Shown here: one piece after another, positions 18,359-27,157 of the stretch
How positions within the stretch are numbered: position 1 is the stretch's first letter
Layout of the letters: the number at the start of each line of letters is the position of its first letter
The notes under the pieces: generated by a model
Database searches by the model: none
The model's input: only the letters and a program-made list of their open reading frames with translations
Told to the model about the DNA's origin: nothing
Assembly (NCBI RefSeq): GCF_032594935.1
Contig: NZ_CP118734.1
Location: forward strand, 400,001 to 464,000
From: Streptococcus sp. 29892
GTDB taxonomy: Bacteria > Bacillota > Bacilli > Lactobacillales > Streptococcaceae
DNA: 64,000 nucleotides
Direction of reading: 5' to 3'
Made by a program: the position numbers and the translations under genes

Positions 18359-18709
18359 ATGAGTCAATTGATTATCAATGGAGTTACAGTTGTACCTCCT
18401 AAAACTTTTCAAGTTTCTGTCAATGATGTAGACGGAGAAACCGGGCGAAACGCTAATGGCGACATGGTCAGGGACAGAATTACAACCAAGCGCAAATTGG
18501 AATGTGACTGGGGGATGTTGACACAGGCTGAGATGGCACAGATTCAAAACGCTGTTCAGCCTGTATTTTTTGAAGTGTCTTACCCAGACCCTATACTTGG
18601 GCAGACGTCCAAAACATTTTATGTTGGTGATAGGACTGCGCCTGCGTATTCATTTACTGAAAAATTCAAACCCTGGAGCGGTTTAAAATTTAGTTTAATA
18701 GAGAGGTAA
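18359..18709 (+). CDS. Distal tail-like protein, 116 aa
   Basis: Starts after GGAGGT. The small beta-rich product (IINGVTVVPPKTFQVSVNDVDGE) belongs to the DUF6711-like proteins that sit between tape measure and tail-tip genes in streptococcal phages. A distal-tail role is inferred from position. Confidence 0.65.
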   Translation: MSQLIINGVTVVPPKTFQVSVNDVDGETGRNANGDMVRDRITTKRKLECDWGMLTQAEMAQIQNAVQPVFFEVSYPDPILGQTSKTFYVGDRTAPAYSFTEKFKPWSGLKFSLIER

Positions 18710-18710
18710 G

Positions 18711-21700
18711 GTGGTTGGTACGGTAACATTTAATCAAGCCATGTTAGCTAAAGATAGGGTGTTTGCTATTCGTGCAGGCGCCTATACATCTAGCGACATC
18801 AAAGAAGCGAGTTTCAATTATGGCTATATCAGTGGTGACACGTTTAAGCCAGGTGGAACCGTTGCTGGCTCAGCGAAGTTGATATTTACATCTATCATTA
18901 CTACTTTTAACAAGTTGGATAAGATTTATCCAGAAATTGGGCTCTTGGTAGGCGATAGTTATGAATGGGTCGCCATGGGTGAGTATTTTGTCAATGACAT
19001 CAGCATTGACCGCAACAGGAATACCACGGAATTGGACTTGATGGACGGCATGTTCAAGCTGAATCAGCCCTATATTTCTGATTTGACTTATCCTGCGCAG
19101 ATTCGGGATGTTATTCGTGAGATTTGTGTAAAGACAGGAATAGAGCTAGAGACGGATAATCTAGGTCTTAAAGCTATCCAGAGACACATCGAAGCGAAAG
19201 CAGATAAAAAAGACATTACTTTTCGAGAAGTGTTAAGCCAAGCGATTCAGTTACTTGGCTTTTCTGCTTTTTTCAACCGCAAAGGGAAGCTTGAAGTCCG
19301 TGGCCTGACAGAATCAAGAATCACTGTTACTGCTGATAATTACTTTTTGCATGGATTGACCAAGAGTGAAATCCAATATCAGATTGCTGGTATTACTTGT
19401 AAGAAAGACAAGGAAACGCTGACAGTAGGTTTACGAACTGGACGTTCATTGGAGCTTGAAAATAGCTTCATGAACCAGAATCTACTGGATGAATTGTATT
19501 ATGAGCTGAAAGACATCAAGTATTACCCGTTTTCGCTTGATTGGCAAGGGCATTTGAAGCTAGATGTCGGTCAATGGGTAACGCTCAAGACAAACAAAAA
19601 CGAGACCTACAAAGTCCTTGTTCTGAGTCAATCTTTCAGTTTCAAGGGCGGTCTTAAGTCTAAGATTAGCGCAGACAGTAAGGCTGGGAATGACACTCAG
19701 TATAGCTACAAAGGTTTTTTGACCAAGCAAATTGAGCAGATGTCTACCCAAATCGATGCTGAAATACAGCAACAGTTGGAGTATGCCAATGCGGAATTTG
19801 ACCGAAAAACGGAAGAATACAAAAAGGAACTTGACGACGGCATTGAAAAATCAAAAGCAGAAGCGGAAGCCTATGCGGATACTATCAAGCAAGAAATTGC
19901 TGGCCGTGTAGAGGAGTTGGATAGGCAATTCCAGGCCAACCAACAAGAGCAGGATAGGCAAATCGAGGAGAGTTTGCGTAAAGCTGGCGCTTCAACGGAT
20001 TTAGCTAATGCGGCAAAAACAATTGCAGAAAGCGCACAAGCGAATATTGAGCAAACCAGGGCTGCACTGACAAATTTGGTCAATCAGTCAACTACAAAAG
20101 TCAATCAGATGGAGCAGTCTGTAGACACACTTCGGACGGATGTTGCGTCGCAAGCTAGGACATTATTGGCACAGGCGCAGGCTCAGACGGATTTGAGCAA
20201 TCGTGTGACCACAGTTGAAAATATGGCAGATGGGACGAGGTCAACAGTCTCAGAGCTGTCGCGCACCATGAATGAGGCTACTCAAAACATTGCTAGCGTG
20301 ACCAATAGGACGCGGACGGTTGAAGATAGCCTAAGTCAAACGAGAACCCAATATGAGAACCTGACTCAGACCGTAAATAGTCAGATAGGGCAGATTGATA
20401 GTATCAGTCGTAAGACTGCTGACTTGCAAAGCGGTATAGATGGTGTGACAGAGCGGTTCGAGAGTTTGCAGGTTGGGGGACGAAACTATTTTAGAGGATA
20501 TGAATTTAACGAGGAAATAGCATTGCCTGCTTACCAGAGTGTCGGTAGTTTTATTCAATTCTACAATAAGTTGACCTATCCTCTGCCAGAAGCTAATGAG
20601 AAAACATTTACAATCTCATTCGAAGCTATTTCTCCAAACGGTGACACTATTTTACAGGTTTACAATACAAATGGAAATCCTCAGTATTTTTATTTCAACG
20701 CATACACTATTGGAACGGCTACGAATGCTTGGAAGAAATTCAAAGTTACCGTTAACCCCACCACTCGAACTACGTATATCTCCTCAACTAACTCAAATAA
20801 GTTAGAAATTTATGCTCCATCTAAAACTGGAGTTAAGCTTAGAAATATCAAAGTTGAATTAGGCACAGTTGCTACTGACTGGACTGCTGCTGAAGAAGAC
20901 CTCCGCTCCGAAATCGCAACATATAAGCGCACTGCCGAGGAATCCAGTGCGGAACTATCCCGGCAAATCCAACTGGTCGATGGCAAGGCAGTCGAAGCTA
21001 AGACCTACGCTCAGCAGACGGCTGATACAATCAAGACAAGGCTGGAGAGCCTGGAAACCTACAAAAATGAAGAAGGTACACGAGCTAGTCAATATCTGAC
21101 GGCTAGTCGTACCGAAACTGCCAAGCAGATAACTGCTGAACGCACCACAATATCAGAAAATTATGTGGCTAAGTCCACCTTCGAGGAAAATGCCAGAGGT
21201 GTGACCCAGCGGTTCGATAGCCTACAATCTTACGCAGATACCAAAATCGCTGAATACAAGAACACAGTTGATGGTCAGTTCGTGAACCTACAAACTCAAG
21301 TAAATGGTAAGGCGAACCAGAGCGATTTCCAACGTGTTCAGACGACTTCGCAGCTCTATGAGCGTATTATCGGGTCTACTGAGGATATGGTCAAAGAAAA
21401 AGTGGCACGCATGGTTATGGCTGACAGCTTGTTTCAGACAGAAGTTGGTAAAGTGAATTCAAATGCCGAATTACTATCAAGAGTTGTAGATGGTTTAAGC
21501 ATTACGACAAATCCTACATTTGATTCAGATACAAATGGAATCATTGTGTACAACAATGCCGGGAATGGTGCTGTTGTAGTAACTAAGCAATCAAATGTAG
21601 GGTCAAGTCAGCCGAACGGGAAACCGCATAGGCTCATGATTACACATACTGGCGCTGCTAGCCCTGACTTAGGCGGATTCTATAGCGTATCATGGTCGTA

Positions 21701-22976
21701 CAGGGCCAACACCGAGTACGCGGTTGACTTTGTTGCTATGTTACCTGTTGGTTACAGGCTGGACCTTGCTAGCAACTATCTAGGGATTGGCGGTGAGAAG
21801 AAGTGGTTAACTCCAAACATTGGTACTGGAAAATGGGAAAGGTATGTAGGTTACTATAAACTTGGTCCTAATTTCGGCGCATCTCCGTTAGCGTTTATCT
21901 TTGTCAGCGGTCCACAACCAAGTGCAACAAGACCATTAACATGGTACGTTCAATCATTTGATATTTTAGATATATCAAACTCTGGGTCGCAAGCTCTCGC
22001 TACAAGAATGACTCAACTAGCTGGTTCCTGGGCTGTACAAAATCTAACCAGTGCAGGTACAATGCTCAACCAGTTCAATCTGCTTGCTGATGGTACCAAC
22101 AGGATCGATGGACGATTGACTCATATCACTGGCCAGACATTGATTGATGACGCCGCAATTACAGATGCCAAAATCGCAAGCCTAGACGCTGGCAAGATTA
22201 CTAGCGGCTATATTAGTGCAGAACGATTGGACGCAAAGAGTATTACCGCCGCAAAATTAAAAGTCGACCAAGCATTTTTTGATGCATTAGCAGCGAACAG
22301 GCTTCTTGTGAAAGATTTCTTTGCAAAAGATGCTGTTGTAAAAAGTATCCAAGCTGTAACCTTATCTGCTACGCAGATAGAGAGTGGTATTTTAAAAGCG
22401 TTTAACGAACGCACTACATTAGATTTGCTTACGGGTAAATTAACGTTTAATGATGGCAGTCCATCCATCGAATTCAATAGTGATGCATCCGCCATTCGTC
22501 GTGTGACAAACGGTCAGTCACAATTTATCAAATTTAAATCGTACTTATTAGGAACTCAAACAACGATAGGCGCAAACCGTAAGGCAAATGACGAGTCCAT
22601 CGGTACTGCTGATTTTACAGGTATCCAAATTCAATCGCGGGCTGGCGGTGTGCTCAGCCTTATTGACAAAGTATATGTTTGTGCCGATGAATTTGTAGTG
22701 GATGGCGGTGGTACTCAATTTGATGGGTTTGAATTTAAAAACCGAGAGGCTATCTTCCCACAATCATCCGGCATGCTTAACCTTGGTCGATTAGGTAACA
22801 GATGGAAAAATGTCTATGCATTTGATTATTATGTTGGCCAGAACGCTGTCAGCTTAAAAGAATTTTTAGATGCTGTCCGAGCATGTTTCCAACAAATTGC
22901 ATATGGTGGTATGACTCAGACAACGTACACACTTATACAGAGTAAACTTTCGAGCACATTCAACAAAATTCAATAG
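18711..22976 (+). CDS. Tail tip / host-specificity protein (Tal-like with carbohydrate-binding modules)
   Basis: 1421 residues from a GTG preceded by GAGAGG. Residues 1-330 form the baseplate hub part (RDVIREICVKTGIELETDN). About 340-580 are coiled coil. A GGRNYF-type carbohydrate-binding module spans about 587-745. A second coil follows to about 920, then another jelly-roll-like module (NPTFDSDTNGIIVYNNAGNG, from about 933). LDAGKITSGYISAERLDAKS near 1160 is typical of phage tail fibre repeats. The last part (LNLGRLGNRWKNVYA) is a tail-fibre end. It would bind cell-surface glycans. Confidence 0.85.
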   Translation: MVGTVTFNQAMLAKDRVFAIRAGAYTSSDIKEASFNYGYISGDTFKPGGTVAGSAKLIFTSIITTFNKLDKIYPEIGLLVGDSYEWVAMGEYFVNDISIDRNRNTTELDLMDGMFKLNQPYISDLTYPAQIRDVIREICVKTGIELETDNLGLKAIQRHIEAKADKKDITFREVLSQAIQLLGFSAFFNRKGKLEVRGLTESRITVTADNYFLHGLTKSEIQYQIAGITCKKDKETLTVGLRTGRSLELENSFMNQNLLDELYYELKDIKYYPFSLDWQGHLKLDVGQWVTLKTNKNETYKVLVLSQSFSFKGGLKSKISADSKAGNDTQYSYKGFLTKQIEQMSTQIDAEIQQQLEYANAEFDRKTEEYKKELDDGIEKSKAEAEAYADTIKQEIAGRVEELDRQFQANQQEQDRQIEESLRKAGASTDLANAAKTIAESAQANIEQTRAALTNLVNQSTTKVNQMEQSVDTLRTDVASQARTLLAQAQAQTDLSNRVTTVENMADGTRSTVSELSRTMNEATQNIASVTNRTRTVEDSLSQTRTQYENLTQTVNSQIGQIDSISRKTADLQSGIDGVTERFESLQVGGRNYFRGYEFNEEIALPAYQSVGSFIQFYNKLTYPLPEANEKTFTISFEAISPNGDTILQVYNTNGNPQYFYFNAYTIGTATNAWKKFKVTVNPTTRTTYISSTNSNKLEIYAPSKTGVKLRNIKVELGTVATDWTAAEEDLRSEIATYKRTAEESSAELSRQIQLVDGKAVEAKTYAQQTADTIKTRLESLETYKNEEGTRASQYLTASRTETAKQITAERTTISENYVAKSTFEENARGVTQRFDSLQSYADTKIAEYKNTVDGQFVNLQTQVNGKANQSDFQRVQTTSQLYERIIGSTEDMVKEKVARMVMADSLFQTEVGKVNSNAELLSRVVDGLSITTNPTFDSDTNGIIVYNNAGNGAVVVTKQSNVGSSQPNGKPHRLMITHTGAASPDLGGFYSVSWSYRANTEYAVDFVAMLPVGYRLDLASNYLGIGGEKKWLTPNIGTGKWERYVGYYKLGPNFGASPLAFIFVSGPQPSATRPLTWYVQSFDILDISNSGSQALATRMTQLAGSWAVQNLTSAGTMLNQFNLLADGTNRIDGRLTHITGQTLIDDAAITDAKIASLDAGKITSGYISAERLDAKSITAAKLKVDQAFFDALAANRLLVKDFFAKDAVVKSIQAVTLSATQIESGILKAFNERTTLDLLTGKLTFNDGSPSIEFNSDASAIRRVTNGQSQFIKFKSYLLGTQTTIGANRKANDESIGTADFTGIQIQSRAGGVLSLIDKVYVCADEFVVDGGGTQFDGFEFKNREAIFPQSSGMLNLGRLGNRWKNVYAFDYYVGQNAVSLKEFLDAVRACFQQIAYGGMTQTTYTLIQSKLSSTFNKIQ

Positions 22977-22985
22977 GAGAAGTAT

Positions 22986-23195
22986 ATGCAACAAGAATAT
23001 ATTGAAACTGCCTTGCGCATGTCTTTAGAAGACACTTCCAAACGTTTATCAGAGGAGATGACGGTGAAAAATATTTTATCTCTACAGCTTGCGACGGCTA
23101 GAGAATATATCACTGAATTGGAAACAAAAAACAAGGAACTAACCCAGCAACTGGACGAAGCTACTAAACCAGAAGAAATCATTGAAGGAGAATAA
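22986..23195 (+). CDS. Small coiled-coil phage protein, 69 aa
   Basis: ATG preceded by AGGAGAAG. Heptad-rich from residue 18 on (ILSLQLATAREYITELETKNK). Position between tail tip and holin genes; no function recognised. Confidence 0.55.
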   Translation: MQQEYIETALRMSLEDTSKRLSEEMTVKNILSLQLATAREYITELETKNKELTQQLDEATKPEEIIEGE

Positions 23196-23197
23196 CC

Positions 23198-23446
23198 ATG
23201 ACACTTGAAGTTAAAAAAATGACAACATTGGTCGGTAATTTAAAAATCGGTGAAGAAATCGCTAAAACATACAATGTGAACATTGATGAAAATGGCGTTT
23301 CTACCGTTTCTGAATGGGTACAAAACCCAACGCTCTATAGTGCAAATCGTCTAGAAATGCGCAAGCAGGAAGCAGCGTTTAGGGAAAAGCGCTACGAGCT
23401 CGAGGATGCCATTCTTGCTGAATTGGCAGAAACGGAAGTCAAATGA
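23198..23446 (+). CDS. Conserved-type phage protein of unknown function, 82 aa
   Basis: ATG 2 nt after the previous stop, SD AAGGAG. The C-terminal helix is rich in Arg/Glu (RLEMRKQEAAFREKRYELED). It resembles small proteins found between tail fibre and holin in streptococcal phages; no defined role. It overlaps the next gene by 4 nt. Confidence 0.55.
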   Translation: MTLEVKKMTTLVGNLKIGEEIAKTYNVNIDENGVSTVSEWVQNPTLYSANRLEMRKQEAAFREKRYELEDAILAELAETEVK

Positions 23447-23859
23447 CAGCACACGAACCAAATATCATCATCCAAATCATTACCGCTATCACGCCGATTG
23501 CTGGCCCATTTCTGACCACGGTCGGCGGTATTGTGATAGCCAAGATAGGGTCTAATGCAAAAAATGAATTGACCACCATCAATGCCCGCTTGACAACCTT
23601 GCAGAAGACGGCAGATGATAATCAGACAGATTTAAAAGATGTCAAAAATGAGATGGACAGTCTTAAAAGCAGCAGTCGTAGCAGTCGGCGCTATACGCTC
23701 TACAAGGATTTGTACACAGCCATTGAACGTGGTTGGACCACACTTGAGGAGCGTAGAGAGATTGCTAAGCTCTTTGAGTGTTACAAGATTTTGGGTGGTA
23801 ATGGAGAGATTGAGGCCATGTACGGCATTTATTGCGAATTACCGCTAGAAAAGGAGTAG
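23443..23859 (+). CDS. Membrane-anchored phage protein of the lysis region, 138 aa
   Basis: One hydrophobic helix (about 8-33, IIIQIITAITPIAGPFLTTV), then a coil (TTINARLTTLQKTADDNQ) and a soluble C-terminal domain. Proteins of this build precede the LC3-type holin in streptococcal phages. It may assist lysis; function not established. Confidence 0.6.
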   Translation: MTAHEPNIIIQIITAITPIAGPFLTTVGGIVIAKIGSNAKNELTTINARLTTLQKTADDNQTDLKDVKNEMDSLKSSSRSSRRYTLYKDLYTAIERGWTTLEERREIAKLFECYKILGGNGEIEAMYGIYCELPLEKE

Positions 23860-23863
23860 ATAC

Positions 23864-24118
23864 ATGAATAAAATCAATTGGGGTGTACGATTGCGCAATG
23901 GGACATTTTGGTGGACCTTGGTGCCGTTGATGGTACTATTGGCGCAACAATTAGGTTTTAATTGGGTTCCAGAAAATTGGGAAGCTGTTTTTGGCACTGT
24001 CATGTCCATTCTAACAGTTGTTGGTATCATCAATGACCCGACAACTGACGGGATTGCGGATAGTGAGCAAGCCATGCATTACTATGAGCCTAAGGTGGAC
24101 AGACATGGAAAAGCTTAA
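23864..24118 (+). CDS. Phage holin, phi LC3 family
   Basis: 84 residues with two membrane helices (about 16-30 and 41-57). NWGVRLRNGTFWWTLVPLM and VVGIINDPTTDGIADS are LC3-holin signatures. It forms lesions in the membrane that let the endolysin reach the wall. SD AAGGAG. Confidence 0.88.
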   Translation: MNKINWGVRLRNGTFWWTLVPLMVLLAQQLGFNWVPENWEAVFGTVMSILTVVGIINDPTTDGIADSEQAMHYYEPKVDRHGKA

Positions 24119-24221
24119 ATTAGTCATCTGTGTATTTGCTTTGGTAGTGCTAGCGCCCATTGCTTTTGTACTCAGTCCATTTTTAGATAGAAAGGATGTA
24201 GAAAATGACAACAGCGAATGA
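24105..24221 (+). CDS. Small single-span membrane protein, 38 aa (possible second holin)
   Basis: The ATG at 24105 overlaps the holin end, and the frame ends inside the endolysin start. One membrane helix (LKLVICVFALVVLAPIAFVL) and a charged tail. Such tiny proteins between holin and lysin often act as a second holin or antiholin; this is inferred. Confidence 0.55.
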   Translation: MEKLKLVICVFALVVLAPIAFVLSPFLDRKDVENDNSE

Positions 24222-24891
24222 AGCCGTCAAGTTTGTTACCGACCTGGCCAATCGTGGTGCAGGCGTGAACTTTGACGGAGCATATGGCATGCAATGTGTA
24301 GACTTGCCAAATTGGATTTGCGGAAAATTCTTTGGCAAACCCTTATGGGGCAATGCCATTGATTTGTTGGATTCGGCTGAACAAGTTGGCTTCGAGGTTC
24401 ATCGGTTGCCGACGTCAGCCCGTCCACGACCTGGCGCGGTCTTTGTCAAAGATTATGTAGCAGGGGATGGGGTTAATTATGGTCATACTGGTGTTATTAT
24501 CGGCGTGGATGGTGATATTGCCCAGACCGTAGAACAAAACTTAGCAGGCAATCTCTATGTTGGTAGTCCAGCCCAGTATGCTAGCCAACGAATTAGCCAA
24601 TTGGTGGGTTGGTTTTATCCACCGTATGAAGCAGAAGTAGAACAACCAGAAGAAAAGAAAGTAGAGGAACAAGATATGTTTACAATTTCAGCACCAGGAC
24701 GCGGAATCGCATTAGTAGCAGGCGGTACGTTTTACGCTTTGCTTGACGCAAAAGACCCTGTCGCATTTTGGGACAAGGGTGTGCCGCATATGCAAATCTC
24801 ACAAGCGACGTTTGACAATTTCCAACACAAATCAAATCTAGACCGCTTAGACGATGAGACGGTAAATAAATTGATTAAAGGCTTGAAATAA
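24205..24891 (+). CDS. CHAP-domain endolysin
   Basis: 228 residues. N-terminal CHAP amidase/endopeptidase with Cys31 (GMQCVDLPNW) and His94 (NYGHTGVI). From about residue 150 an acidic linker (EQPEEKKVEEQD) leads to a C-terminal domain (MFTISAPGRGIALVAGGTFYALLD) of a type not recognised with certainty, probably wall binding. It hydrolyses peptidoglycan at the end of the lytic cycle. Complete. Confidence 0.88.
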   Translation: MTTANEAVKFVTDLANRGAGVNFDGAYGMQCVDLPNWICGKFFGKPLWGNAIDLLDSAEQVGFEVHRLPTSARPRPGAVFVKDYVAGDGVNYGHTGVIIGVDGDIAQTVEQNLAGNLYVGSPAQYASQRISQLVGWFYPPYEAEVEQPEEKKVEEQDMFTISAPGRGIALVAGGTFYALLDAKDPVAFWDKGVPHMQISQATFDNFQHKSNLDRLDDETVNKLIKGLK

Positions 24892-24901
24892 GGCCTTTTT
24901 G
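24879..24901 (+). terminator. Terminator-like hairpin between endolysin and baseplate genes
   Basis: AAGGC / GCCTT with a 10-nt loop, then TTTTT that leads straight into the SD GGAGG of the next gene. Short stem, so it may only attenuate. Confidence 0.4.
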
Positions 24902-24909
24902 GAGGTCCT

Positions 24910-25335
24910 ATGGCTAATAAAACAACATTATCATGGGTCAATGGCTCAATTATCAAGCAAGGCGATACCTCGTCTGTCTTTAAGCTTAAGCTTAGGACGG
25001 ATGATAAAAAGCGCCTGAATGGGCCTGCAAAGGTCCAACTCATCCACAGTTCTAAGGGCATGACTGAGTTTGAAGCAGAAGTGGTGGACAACATTGTTAG
25101 TTTCCGACTTGAAAAAGCTTTGCCTGTTGGGAGTTATGTGGTAGAGATTGAACATGCCGGCTATGTGTTTCCGTCTACTGATTCGGTCATTCTGACAGTC
25201 AATGAGAATCTGGGTGAGTATGCGTCGGGTGAAGCGATTGAGCTTTATGGCTTGAAAAATATTGTCAAAGAGTATGTAGAGCAGGAGCAGGATATTCCTG
25301 ACCTGCTCATGTTTTATAATTTAGGAAAGATTTGA
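24910..25335 (+). CDS. BppU-type baseplate upper protein
   Basis: 141 residues. The N-terminal SWVNGSIIKQGDTSSVFKLKLRTDD ... GPAKVQLIHS ... VGSYVVEIEHAGYVFPS is a BppU N-terminal domain as in Lactococcus phage TP901-1 type baseplates, where it links the tail to receptor-binding proteins. It sits downstream of the endolysin, an unusual place. The SD GGAGG is right after the terminator-like hairpin. Confidence 0.75.
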   Translation: MANKTTLSWVNGSIIKQGDTSSVFKLKLRTDDKKRLNGPAKVQLIHSSKGMTEFEAEVVDNIVSFRLEKALPVGSYVVEIEHAGYVFPSTDSVILTVNENLGEYASGEAIELYGLKNIVKEYVEQEQDIPDLLMFYNLGKI

Positions 25336-25343
25336 GGTAAGAA

Positions 25344-25664
25344 ATGAGTACAAGTAAATTAACGGCATTTGCCCAAGCGGTCGGAACGGACATCAAAGAG
25401 CTCAAGCAGGCTTTGGGTGATAAAGTAACAAATGAGGTCTTGACACAAGCGATTGAACAAGCCAAAACGGCGCTAAAATCGGATATCTTGGGTGAGGGTG
25501 TGCCTGAGCAACTGGACACGCTCAAGGAGATTGCCCAAGCTATTTCTGCCATGAATGGCGAGGCTGAGCAGGCCGTTGTCCAGAAGATTGCCGAGCTTGG
25601 TCAGAAGGTGGATGCGATCGCCAATCTGGATTTGGTTGCCGTCTACACTGCTGCTAAAGCCTAG
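25344..25664 (+). CDS. Baseplate-associated helical protein, 106 aa
   Basis: All-helical (DIKELKQALGDKVTNEVLTQ, LDTLKEIAQAISAMNGEAEQ). The phrase FAQAVGTDIKELKQ recurs at the start of the next gene (FAQAVGSDMKVIKA), so the two share an N-terminal docking helix. Probably a linker between BppU and the receptor-binding protein. Confidence 0.6.
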   Translation: MSTSKLTAFAQAVGTDIKELKQALGDKVTNEVLTQAIEQAKTALKSDILGEGVPEQLDTLKEIAQAISAMNGEAEQAVVQKIAELGQKVDAIANLDLVAVYTAAKA

Positions 25665-25673
25665 GAGTAGCTT

Positions 25674-26336
25674 ATGGACAATTTTACTCAATTTGCCCAA
25701 GCAGTCGGGTCAGACATGAAGGTAATCAAGGCAGAGCTGAGAAAACCTACTGCCCGCTTTCTGGTTGGCCCTGGTCGTCCGGATAAGCCAGAAACGACGT
25801 CAGGGGTTATCACCGGTAGCGAAACAAGTGGCACGGTCTATATGTCCACGGATGGAGCTGATGTCGGTGCTTGGGAGTGGGTTAAGCGTGGCACGGTTTG
25901 GGTCGTTACTAATGCGGATACTGGTTGGCGTAAGATTACCACTCCTGGCTTGACAGCAGGCTATTTGACATTCCGGCGGATTAACAATCAGTGTATGGTC
26001 AATGCGACTGGCGGCCGCTGGGGGACTGTGACTTTGCTTCGTCCAGAAAACAATACAGACGGCTATCGATTTGCGAATGGTTCTTTGCGACTACTGAAAG
26101 TTGGAGAAGTGCCGGTAGGTTTCCGGAGTTCTGTATCACTCTTCCTGCCCATCGCCCATGATGGGAAGGTCCTAGACGGTACAATATACTTGGCAGGCAC
26201 AGGCGACAACAACTGGCTTGGAATACACAATTATAAGGACATTATGCAGTCAGCTGGTGCAGCCATGCGCTTGCCAATGCTGACCTATATCAGTGATGAG
26301 CCTTGGCCAGAGGTTTTGCCAGGTGTTAAGATGTAA
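25674..26336 (+). CDS. Candidate receptor-binding protein of the baseplate
   Basis: 220 residues. A short N-terminal helix (TQFAQAVGSDMKVIKAELRK) shared with the gene before, then VGPGRPDKPETT ... GVITGSETSGTVYMS, and a beta-rich C-terminal head. The build (helical shoulder, small neck, beta head) resembles trimeric receptor-binding proteins of lactococcal phages. Last gene of the late operon, followed by a terminator. Confidence 0.65.
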   Translation: MDNFTQFAQAVGSDMKVIKAELRKPTARFLVGPGRPDKPETTSGVITGSETSGTVYMSTDGADVGAWEWVKRGTVWVVTNADTGWRKITTPGLTAGYLTFRRINNQCMVNATGGRWGTVTLLRPENNTDGYRFANGSLRLLKVGEVPVGFRSSVSLFLPIAHDGKVLDGTIYLAGTGDNNWLGIHNYKDIMQSAGAAMRLPMLTYISDEPWPEVLPGVKM

Positions 26337-26366
26337 GAAGCCCCCAGCGTTTGCTGGGCTTTTTTG
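26337..26366 (+). terminator. Terminator of the late phage operon
   Basis: AGCCCCCAGC GTTT GCTGGGCT followed by TTTTT, immediately after the last baseplate gene. Confidence 0.85.
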
Positions 26367-26382
26367 TTTGCGAAGATTTTTC

Positions 26383-26412
26383 TTGACAAAATATAGGGAT
26401 GTGTGGAATAAT
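26383..26412 (+). promoter_or_regulatory. Promoter of the prophage structured RNA
   Basis: -35 TTGACA at 26383-26388 and -10 AATAAT at 26407-26412 with an 18-nt spacer (or GAATAA with 17). Nothing but the RNA lies between it and the terminator at 26601-26636. Confidence 0.65.
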
Positions 26413-26417
26413 TAAGG

Positions 26418-26636
26418 TGGTTAAAAGACAGATGAATTTCCATCTACCTCCTTTCTAACCGTCTCGGCTTTATCTGTGGTGACACAGACATATAGCGAAG
26501 CGCTCTATATGGCTTGGCAGAGCTTTAAAACTGTTCCCTGGTGATAAGCCTAAGAAGCACTAAGGGGAGTTAGTGATTTGCCACCACTAATCGGTAACCT
26601 GAGCAAGGGTTGAAACTTGCTCAGCGCTTTTTTATT
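26418..26636 (+). ncRNA. Structured prophage RNA, about 215 nt, ending in a terminator
   Basis: No good ORF, but a run of clear hairpins: AGATG/CATCT (26430-26445); TCTGTG-GTGA-CACAGA with a GNRA-like loop (26473-26488); CATATAGCG/CGCTCTATATG (26489-26511); GGCTTTATC with GATAAGCC as an outer helix (26466-26474 / 26543-26550); TTAGTG/CACTAA (26570-26590); and the terminator GAGCAAG/CTTGCTC plus T-run (26601-26636). Between the first hairpin and TAACC lies ACCTCCTTTCTAA, identical to the 3' end of this organism's 16S rRNA. Family not recognised. A PBECR4-like gene follows directly. Confidence 0.65.
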
Positions 26637-26641
26637 TTATA

Positions 26642-27157
26642 ATGGAGTCTTGTGTGGAATTAAAAGAGCTTGTAGAAGATTATCGTAAAAATTTTGTCGG
26701 AAAATCATGTCAAGTTTCCACTAATTATAGTGACTTAACAAACCTCATTGTACATTTTCAAGCGACAGATTTATACCATCTTTTCGGTTTGCACAAAATA
26801 ACAAGCGACTATGCTAGTCAGACTTTGGCGCAAATTGAAAGTGGAAAATTTAATTTGTCCGATTTTAAGGGTTTGCCAAGTTATAGAGAAGTGACTCGCA
26901 GAATTGCCTTATACTCGTTTATTGCTGATATCTTTGTGAAGCAGGCAACGGAATTTTGCGTCATTAGAAAAGATTTGTCAAGGAATAGCATGAATCTTGA
27001 CTTGGTTTTCTTTGAGGGAGATAATCGTAATGTAAAGGTTTTAGGTTTAAGAAGAGATAAGAGCGGAATTTATAGATTGGTTACACTCCATGAATCTTCA
27101 GCTAGAAAATATGCTAGAGTTAGAAAAACAAAAATAACAGGTATAGTTTGGTTGTAG
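26642..27157 (+). CDS. PBECR4-like (phage Barnase/EndoU/colicin/RelE-like nuclease 4) protein
   Basis: 171 residues. NLIVHFQATDLYHLFGLHKI, followed by a helical middle and a beta-rich end (LDLVFFEGDNRNVKVLGLRR), fits the PBECR4 family of putative phage nucleases. The family assignment is from memory of the HLxGLHK motif. The ATG at 26642 overlaps a TATAAT and has no SD; a GTG at 26654 has GGAG 6 nt upstream and may be the real start. It sits just behind the terminator of the structured RNA, so expression may depend on read-through. Accessory gene next to attR. Confidence 0.65.
   Translation: MESCVELKELVEDYRKNFVGKSCQVSTNYSDLTNLIVHFQATDLYHLFGLHKITSDYASQTLAQIESGKFNLSDFKGLPSYREVTRRIALYSFIADIFVKQATEFCVIRKDLSRNSMNLDLVFFEGDNRNVKVLGLRRDKSGIYRLVTLHESSARKYARVRKTKITGIVWL

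Noticed and set aside
26383..26636. Retron msr-msd as explanation of the structured RNA
   Set aside because: No reverse transcriptase gene follows or precedes; the next gene is PBECR4-like.
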